Positions 1 through 5,707 of a stretch of DNA of 5,707 nt are shown in pieces (position 1 is the stretch's first letter; every line of letters begins with the position of its first letter). Both the position numbers and the translations under genes were made by a program. The stretch lies in contig JBOGDF010000346.1 in assembly GCA_050701635.1 (NCBI GenBank), positions 1 to 5,707 of the forward strand, given 5' to 3'. The notes beneath the pieces are model-generated. The model was given only the letters and a program-made list of their open reading frames with translations, searched no databases and was not told the origin of the DNA. This DNA comes from WHSM01 sp050701635 (GTDB taxonomy: Bacteria > Actinomycetota > Actinomycetes > Mycobacteriales > Micromonosporaceae).

Positions 1-32
1 CCACCAGCCGGTCCGTCGTCTCCGGTGAGTCA

Positions 33-74
33 CTGTTGGCGGCCTGCCAATAGCTATTGACTGTGCGCCAACAG
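33..74. promoter_or_regulatory. Tandem operator for the TetR-family repressor (two abutting 21-bp inverted repeats)
   Basis: Two palindromic sites lie end to end. Site 1 (33-53) is CTGTTGGC-N5-GCCAATAG and site 2 (54-74) is CTATTGAC-N5-GCCAACAG. Together they suggest the consensus CTRTTGGC-N5-GCCAAYAG. The centres are 43 and 64, 21 bp apart or about two helical turns, so two dimers would sit on the same DNA face. The block as a whole is also symmetric about 53/54: the outer 9-bp arms 33-41 and 66-74 are perfect inverted repeats, and the junction 48-59 is a perfect 12-bp palindrome. Site 2 covers the -35 hexamer of the promoter for the downstream tetR-like gene, which implies autorepression. 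Symmetry and location are seen directly; the binding protein is inferred. Confidence 0.75.
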
Positions 75-86
75 CCTCGCTACGGT
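57..86 (+). promoter_or_regulatory. Promoter of the tetR-like / flavoprotein operon
   Basis: There is a -35 hexamer TTGACT (57-62, five of six matches to TTGACA), an 18-bp spacer, and a -10 hexamer TACGGT (81-86), which fits the actinobacterial TANNNT pattern. Transcription would start near 92-94, about 20 nt before the ATG at 115. The -35 lies inside operator site 2, so repressor binding would block RNA polymerase. The -10 overlaps a GTG at 85, which argues against that codon as the translation start. Confidence 0.55.
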
Positions 87-105
87 GCTCGGTACGCCGA
101 GCCCC

Positions 106-109
106 GGAG
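106..109 (+). promoter_or_regulatory. Ribosome binding site that decides the start of the TetR-family gene
   Basis: GGAG lies 5 nt before the ATG at 115. The longer in-frame alternative, GTG at 85, has no purine-rich site ahead of it and overlaps the predicted -10 hexamer. Confidence 0.6.
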
Positions 110-114
110 TCCCG

Positions 115-759
115 ATGCCCCCTCACACCCCGAAACCCCCGCCGCGGGTACGGACCCGCCTGGAGCATGACGAGCGGCGTACCCAGATCCTGTCCGCCGC
201 CCGCGCGCTGTTCAGCGAGCGTGACTACCAGGCGGTCTCGAGTAGCGAGATCGCCACGGCCGCCGGGGTCAGCCGCGGGCTGCTCAACCACTACTTCGGC
301 ACCAAGCGCGACCTCTACCTCGAGGTGATGCGGGAGCTGATGGCGGTGCCGCCGGTCCCGGTCCCCGAGTACGTCGAGGGCTCCACGGTCGAGGAACGCG
401 TACACCAGAGCGTCGACGGGTGGCTGGAGCCGCTGCAGCGCAACGCCCACACCTGGTTGACCGCGGTGGAGGCCGCCGGCTCCGGCCGGGACCCGGAGCT
501 GGAGTCTCTGCTGGACACGGCCCGGGAGAAGGCGGTCGCCCGGATCGTCGAGGTGACCGGGCTCGGTCCGCTAGCGCGCGTACATCCGGAGGTGCGGGGG
601 GTGCTGCGGGGCTTCTCCGGGATGGCGGAGACCACCACCAGGGAGTGGCTGCGCGGCGGTCGGCTGAGCCGGCGGCAGGCGCACGTACTGCTGGAAACCA
701 CGTTGCTGACGCTGATCCGCGAGACGCTGCCGAAGGTGCTGGCGGCCGCGGAGGACTGA
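115..759 (+). CDS. TetR/AcrR-family transcriptional repressor
   Basis: This is a 214-aa cytoplasmic DNA-binding regulator of usual TetR length. A basic, proline-rich leader (about residues 1-15) precedes the TetR_N domain (about 20-70). That domain includes the helix 1 pattern RRTQILSAARALF (21-33), the HTH SSSEIATAAGVSRGLLNHYF (42-61) and the helix 4 start GTKRDLYLEVM (62-72). The rest (about 75-214) is a helical ligand-binding and dimerisation region that I cannot assign to a ligand class. I chose the ATG at 115 because GGAG precedes it and the promoter -10 overlaps the longer GTG start at 85, which would add ten residues. Two palindromic operators directly upstream imply autoregulation. 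The stop is 13 bp from the flavoprotein gene, so that gene is the likely co-regulated target. The family is certain; the effector is unknown. Confidence 0.92.
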   Translation: MPPHTPKPPPRVRTRLEHDERRTQILSAARALFSERDYQAVSSSEIATAAGVSRGLLNHYFGTKRDLYLEVMRELMAVPPVPVPEYVEGSTVEERVHQSVDGWLEPLQRNAHTWLTAVEAAGSGRDPELESLLDTAREKAVARIVEVTGLGPLARVHPEVRGVLRGFSGMAETTTREWLRGGRLSRRQAHVLLETTLLTLIRETLPKVLAAAED

Positions 760-762
760 CCC

Positions 763-767
763 GGAGG
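763..767 (+). promoter_or_regulatory. Strong ribosome binding site of the flavoprotein gene
   Basis: GGAGG lies 5 nt before the ATG at 773, entirely within the 13-bp gap after the TetR-family stop. It supports both this start and co-transcription of the two genes. Confidence 0.7.
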
Positions 768-772
768 TTCCG

Positions 773-2558
773 ATGGCGACCGAACAACCACACCTGTCCC
801 GGCGTACGTTGCTGCGCGCCACCGCCGCCACCGCGGGAGCCGCCGCGCTGGCCGGCCACTCCTCCCCCGCGTCGGCCGCCGGCCCGACGGTGGCGATCCT
901 CGGGGGCGGCGTCGCCGGGCTCTCCGCCGCGCACGAGCTGATCGAACGCGGCTTCGCCGTCACGGTGTACGAGCGCAAGGCGCTGGGCGGCAAGGCGCGC
1001 AGCATCTCCGTACCGGATTCCGCCAGCGGCGATCGGCTGCCGTTGCCGGGCGAGCACGGATTCCGGTTCTTCCCCGGCTTCTACCAGAACCTCACCGACA
1101 ACATGCGGCGTACGCCGTACCCGGGCAACTCCGACGGCTGCTGGGGCAATCTGGTGCGGGCGACCACGTACCTGGGGTCACGTTCGGGTGGCCGGGCGGA
1201 CCTGACGTTGCCGTTCCTGTTCCCGCTGCCACCGCACCCGGCGCCGTTCACCCCGGACTCGATGATGGCGACGATCGCGGCCGGGCTGGAGACCGGGATG
1301 CGGCTGCCGCCCCACGAGGCGGCGTACTTCGCGCGCAAGCCGGTGGTCTACCAGACCAGCTGCGACGCGCGCCGGCTCGGACAGTGGGAGCGGATGAGCT
1401 GGAACGACTACGTACGCGCCGACCAGATGTCGTACGAGTACCAGCGGATGCTCGGCGACGGCATGATCCGCAACCTGGCGGCGATGAAGTCGGCCGACGC
1501 CAGCGCGCACTCGATCGGGCTGGTCGGCCAGGTGACGCTGTGGAGCGCGCTGGGACGCGGCAACGAGCCCGGCGCGTCGGTCGACCGGGTGCTGAACGGC
1601 TCCACCAGCGAGGTCTGGCTGGACCCGTGGATCGCGCATCTGCGCCGGCTCGGGGTGCGCTTCGAGGTCGGCTGGGCGGCGGCAGCACTGCGGCTCGACG
1701 GCGACACCGTACGGTCCGCGACGCTGCGTAACGCCGCTGGTGAGAGCCGCGAGGTGACCGCCGACTGGTTCCTGTCCGCGATGCCGCAGGAGCGGTTCGC
1801 CCGGCTGGTCACGGCGGACGTACTGGCGGGATCCGGAGCTGGCGGGGGTGCTGCGGCTGCGTACCGACTGGATGAACGGGTTGATGTTCTTCCTGAAGCA
1901 GGAGCTGCCGCTGACACCGGGCCATGTCAACTACGTGGACTCGCCGTGGGCGATCACCTCGATCAGCCAGGCGCAGTTCTGGAAGCGGGATTTCGCCACG
2001 TACGGGGACGGCACCGTCGCCGACTGCTTCTCCACGATCCTGTCCGACTGGGTCTCGGCCGGCACCTTCAACGGAAAGGCGGCGAAGGACTGCACCCCGG
2101 CGGAGATCGCCGCGGAGACCTGGAAGCAGATCAAGGCGCACCTCAACGACACCGGCGACGCCGTACTCACCGACGAGATGCTGCACTCGTGGTTCCTGGA
2201 CCCCGCGATCATCGCCCCCGGTACGCCGCAGGTGACCAACGACGAACCGCTGTTCATCCAGAACGGGGACTCGTGGAAAGACCGTCCGGAGTCGAAGACC
2301 GGGATCGGGAACCTGTTCCTGGCCGGCGACTGGGTACGTACCGACATCAACGTCACCACCATGGAAGGCGCCAACGAAGGCGCCCGGCAGGCGGTGAACG
2401 CGCTGCTGGACGCGGCGGCGTCGACCCAGCCTCGGTGCACCCTCAAGACGCTGTTCCGGCCCCCGGAGTTCGAGGCGCCGAAGCGGGCTGATGAGGAGAA
2501 CTACCGGCTCGGGCTCCCGAACGCGTTCGACATCGTGGATCCCTGGTGGCCGCGCTGA
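773..2558 (+). pseudogene. Tat-exported FAD-dependent amine-oxidase-like oxidoreductase, frameshifted
   Basis: This encodes a flavoprotein of the NAD(P)-binding/amine oxidase superfamily, the group that includes phytoene desaturases and hydroxysqualene dehydroxylase-like enzymes; the substrate is not deducible. A twin-arginine signal spans residues 1-36 (SRRTLLR at 9-15, alanine-rich core, ASA near 33-35). It is followed by the dinucleotide-binding motif GGGVAG (44-49), the acidic end of the second strand (YER, 66-68) and GGKARS (72-77). The reading frame from 773 is sensible to about residue 352 (codon ending 1828) and then becomes arginine/glycine-rich nonsense, stopping at 2491. The missing C-terminus continues one base later, from about 1830 to 2558. 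It includes TDWMNGLMFFL and the FAD-closing motif LFLAGDW (about 514-520) with the following NVTTMEGANEGARQAV. Restored, the product is about 594 aa, plausible for the family. The cause is one extra base or two lost bases near 1829, either a real mutation or a sequence error. It follows the TetR-family gene in one operon. Confidence 0.82.
1826..1832 (+). other. Frameshift site in the flavoprotein gene
   Basis: The upstream frame reads ...VTADVLA to the GCG at 1826-1828. The downstream frame resumes as DPELAGVLRLRTDWMNG from the GAT at 1830-1832. Base 1829, in the GGG run 1828-1830, is left over. A single extra G would give LA-DPEL when removed. Loss of CG from a GCGCGGG would instead originally have given LARDPEL. 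I see neither a slippery heptamer nor a nearby pseudoknot that would suggest programmed frameshifting. Confidence 0.75.
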
Positions 2559-2659
2559 CCGGCGCCGGCATTGTCAAGGCTTTTCGACAGAAATCTGCAG
2601 CGCGATACAGCCTGTGGACAACGTGGTGATCGTCGACCGCGGACCCGCAGCCTGGAGCC
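2559..2659 (+). promoter_or_regulatory. Intergenic region with a weak promoter candidate for the small JAB-like gene
   Basis: This 101-bp gap is more AT-rich than the genes around it. The best promoter I can find is a -35-like TCGACA (2584-2589), a 16-bp spacer and TACAGC (2606-2611). The -10 is poor because its last base is not T. A 10-bp palindrome, CCGGCGCCGG (2559-2568), directly follows the flavoprotein stop but has no room for a loop, so I do not call it a terminator. A DnaA-box match is listed separately. Confidence 0.25.
2613..2621 (-). promoter_or_regulatory. DnaA box (TTGTCCACA)
   Basis: The plus strand reads TGTGGACAA, so the minus strand carries TTGTCCACA, the preferred actinobacterial (Streptomyces-type) DnaA box. 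It is a single copy, 39 bp before the start of the small gene and just after a candidate -10. It is not an origin, because there is no cluster of boxes. It could be a titration or regulatory site, or chance. Confidence 0.35.
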
Positions 2660-3091
2660 ATGAGCTTCGAAGACCTGGCCGACGACTGGCCGCAGACGCC
2701 CCTGACCGAGCCGACACATGTCGCCGACGTGCTCGACCTGTTGGTGACCGACGCGAGCCGCGCCCTTGGCGCGATCTATGTCGTTCTCTGCGACTCTCAA
2801 GACCGCATGCTGCAGCCGTGCGCCGTCGACGGCCCTCCCGCTGCGTGCGACAACGACACCCGCGAACAGATGTTCCGACCATTCGTGGAGGCGCTGGCAA
2901 CACACGAGCCGAACGGTGCCGTGCTGGTTGCGCTCGCCCGCCCCGACGGGCTGGAGGTCACCGCCGAAGATCGCGCCTGGCAGCAGGCGGCGATGCGGGT
3001 CTGTGCTCGGGCCGGCATCCGGCTGCTCGGCCTGCACGTCGTCACCCGGCACGGCTCGCGAGAGGTACCACCGGGGAACCGTGCAGCCTGA
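2660..3091 (+). CDS. Small actinobacterial protein, RadC/JAB-like fold without metal ligands
   Basis: This gene encodes 143 aa with no signal peptide or membrane segment, so it is cytoplasmic. I do not recognise a named function. It begins MSFEDLADDWP, followed by a helix and a strand (GAIYVVLCDSQDRMLQPCAVDG, about 37-58), a helix (about 68-82), a strand AVLVALARPDG (87-97), TAEDRAWQQAAMRVCARAGIRL (101-122) and a last strand LLGLHVV (122-128). That order mimics the RadC/JAB core. There the signature HxHPSGDxxPSxxD would fall on residues 91-104, but both histidines are alanine here (A91, A93) and only D104 remains. If the comparison holds, it is a non-catalytic JAB-type domain; a GAF-like or unrelated fold is possible. 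ATG 2660 is the first in-frame start after a stop at 2627. GGAG at 2654-2657 is only 2 nt away, which is tight. Its codons are less GC-biased than its neighbours (TAT, TCT, CAA, ACA occur). It converges on lon. Confidence 0.78.
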   Translation: MSFEDLADDWPQTPLTEPTHVADVLDLLVTDASRALGAIYVVLCDSQDRMLQPCAVDGPPAACDNDTREQMFRPFVEALATHEPNGAVLVALARPDGLEVTAEDRAWQQAAMRVCARAGIRLLGLHVVTRHGSREVPPGNRAA

Positions 3092-3163
3092 GGCCGCCAC
3101 GTTGGCTTTCCGGGCCAGTCTGGCGATGCGTCGCCGGGCTGGAAACGTGGCGGCCTCGGGCTG
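3084..3163. terminator. Large bidirectional hairpin terminator between convergent genes
   Basis: The arms 3084-3103 and 3144-3163 pair over 20 bp with one G-T wobble (3089/3158), and 14 of these pairs (3090-3103 with 3144-3157) form a perfect block. Inside, 3115-3126 pairs with 3131-3142 (12 pairs, two of them G-T wobbles) around the tetraloop 3127-3130. One 11-nt bulge (3104-3114) faces a single base. The left arm overlaps the last codons and stop of the small gene, and the right arm ends 4 nt before the lon stop. There is no U-tract on either side, as is common for actinobacterial terminators. Its position suggests that it ends both transcripts. Confidence 0.72.
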
Positions 3164-3167
3164 TTCG

Positions 3168-5519
<2,352 letters not shown>

Positions 5520-5540
5520 CGGGTCACACCTCTGTTCACA

Positions 5541-5561
5541 GTTGAGTTACCCCGACTCAAC
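5541..5561. promoter_or_regulatory. HAIR-like HspR operator in front of lon
   Basis: GTTGAGT (5541-5547), 7 bp, ACTCAAC (5555-5561) is a perfect inverted repeat. It differs from the HspR-associated inverted repeat CTTGAGT-N7-ACTCAAG only at the outermost base of each arm. It lies 22-42 bp upstream of the lon ATG, where it would overlap the promoter; TTGAGT on the minus strand (5560-5555) could itself serve as a -35. HspR repression of lon through HAIR sites is known in Streptomyces. A convincing -10 is not visible (TGAACA at the right spacing is poor). Confidence 0.8.
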
Positions 5562-5707
5562 CGCTGGCGGCCGCGGTTTGTTTCCGCTGGTGTTCGCTCT
5601 CAGCGATAACCGGCTGTGCCGCCCGTCACCCGCGCGCTGTGACCCGGAGCTGGCGGCGCCCGGGTGGCGGCGCGTGGGGGCCGCGTGCGGGGCGCCGCGT
5701 GCGGGGC
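5562..5707. other. Gene-free region upstream of lon
   Basis: In these 146 bp I see no start codon with a credible ribosome binding site that leads to a gene-like frame in either direction. It contains a 7-bp direct repeat CCGCTGG (5561-5567 and 5584-5590) and a weak 6-bp stem (5642-5647 with 5660-5665), and ends in the tandem repeat listed separately. It may hold distal lon promoter sequence or the end of a neighbour beyond the window. Confidence 0.4.
5680..5707. repeat. 14-bp tandem repeat running off the window edge
   Basis: The unit GCCGCGTGCGGGGC occurs twice, exactly, at 5680-5693 and 5694-5707, with a degenerate partial copy before it (about 5668-5679). The array may continue past the window. 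The unit length is not a multiple of three, so it is unlikely to be coding. Confidence 0.6.

Noticed and set aside
1..60. C-terminal end of an upstream gene, or a divergent gene start, at the left edge
   Set aside because: All three plus frames stop by position 60, so a short tail is possible, but there are too few codons to tell. I found no minus-strand start with a ribosome binding site and no divergent -10.
738..751. 14-bp match GCTGGCGGCCGCGG shared with about 5563-5576
   Set aside because: This is a GC-rich word containing a common 8-bp palindrome. One copy is inside coding sequence and there is no flanking similarity, so it is probably chance.
284..1057. Long minus-strand frames over the TetR and flavoprotein genes
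   Set aside because: They are antisense to genes with clear domains, and their products are arginine-, proline- and alanine-rich without motifs.
1820..1850. Programmed ribosomal frameshifting
   Set aside because: There is no X-XXY-YYZ slippery site and no evident stimulatory structure, and the family is not known to use it.
1848..2558. Separate gene starting at GTG 1848 for the C-terminal half of the flavoprotein
   Set aside because: The family-like sequence continues upstream of 1848 to 1830 in the same frame and joins the N-terminal half exactly, so a frameshift in one gene explains it better. A GGAG-like stretch at 1835-1838 is within coding sequence.
2559..2568. Palindrome after the flavoprotein stop as a terminator
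   Set aside because: The ten-base palindrome has no loop and no U-tract, so it cannot form a stable hairpin.

Overview
The window looks like chromosomal DNA from a high-GC actinomycete. The signs are G/C at most third codon positions, many GTG-type codons, GC-rich terminator hairpins without U-tracts, an actinobacterial-type DnaA box and an HspR/HAIR element in front of lon. The tetramer GTAC is unusually frequent (roughly 50 by eye). From memory that fits Micromonosporaceae, but I can support 'actinomycete' much better than any family.

Layout, left to right. Positions 1-114 are a regulatory region. It has two abutting 21-bp inverted-repeat operators (33-53 and 54-74), with a TTGACT / 18 bp / TACGGT promoter overlapping and following the second one. 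They lead into a TetR-family repressor gene (115-759). After 13 bp, with a strong GGAGG ribosome binding site, comes a gene for a Tat-exported FAD-dependent amine-oxidase-like flavoprotein (773-2558). This gene is broken by a frameshift near 1829: the N-terminal 352 codons and the C-terminal 242 codons are in different frames. The two genes almost certainly form one autoregulated operon. Next is a 101-bp gap holding a perfect actinobacterial DnaA box and a weak promoter candidate, then a small actinobacterial protein of 143 aa (2660-3091). Its pattern resembles a RadC/JAB domain that has lost its metal-binding histidines.

That small gene converges on lon (3168-5519, minus strand), which encodes a complete 783-aa LonA protease with intact Walker A, Walker B, sensor-1, arginine finger and Ser-Lys dyad. 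Between the two genes lies an 80-nt, nearly perfectly self-complementary element (3084-3163), best read as a shared bidirectional terminator. Upstream of lon, a 21-bp HAIR-like palindrome (5541-5561) predicts heat-shock control by HspR. The last 146 bp carry no gene I can support, only GC-rich sequence ending in a 14-bp tandem repeat that runs off the window.

I see no mobile element, CRISPR array, RNA gene or clearly new multi-gene system. The points most worth checking are the tandem TetR operators, the frameshift in the exported flavoprotein, the HspR site at lon, the long cruciform between the convergent genes and the JAB-like protein without metal ligands.
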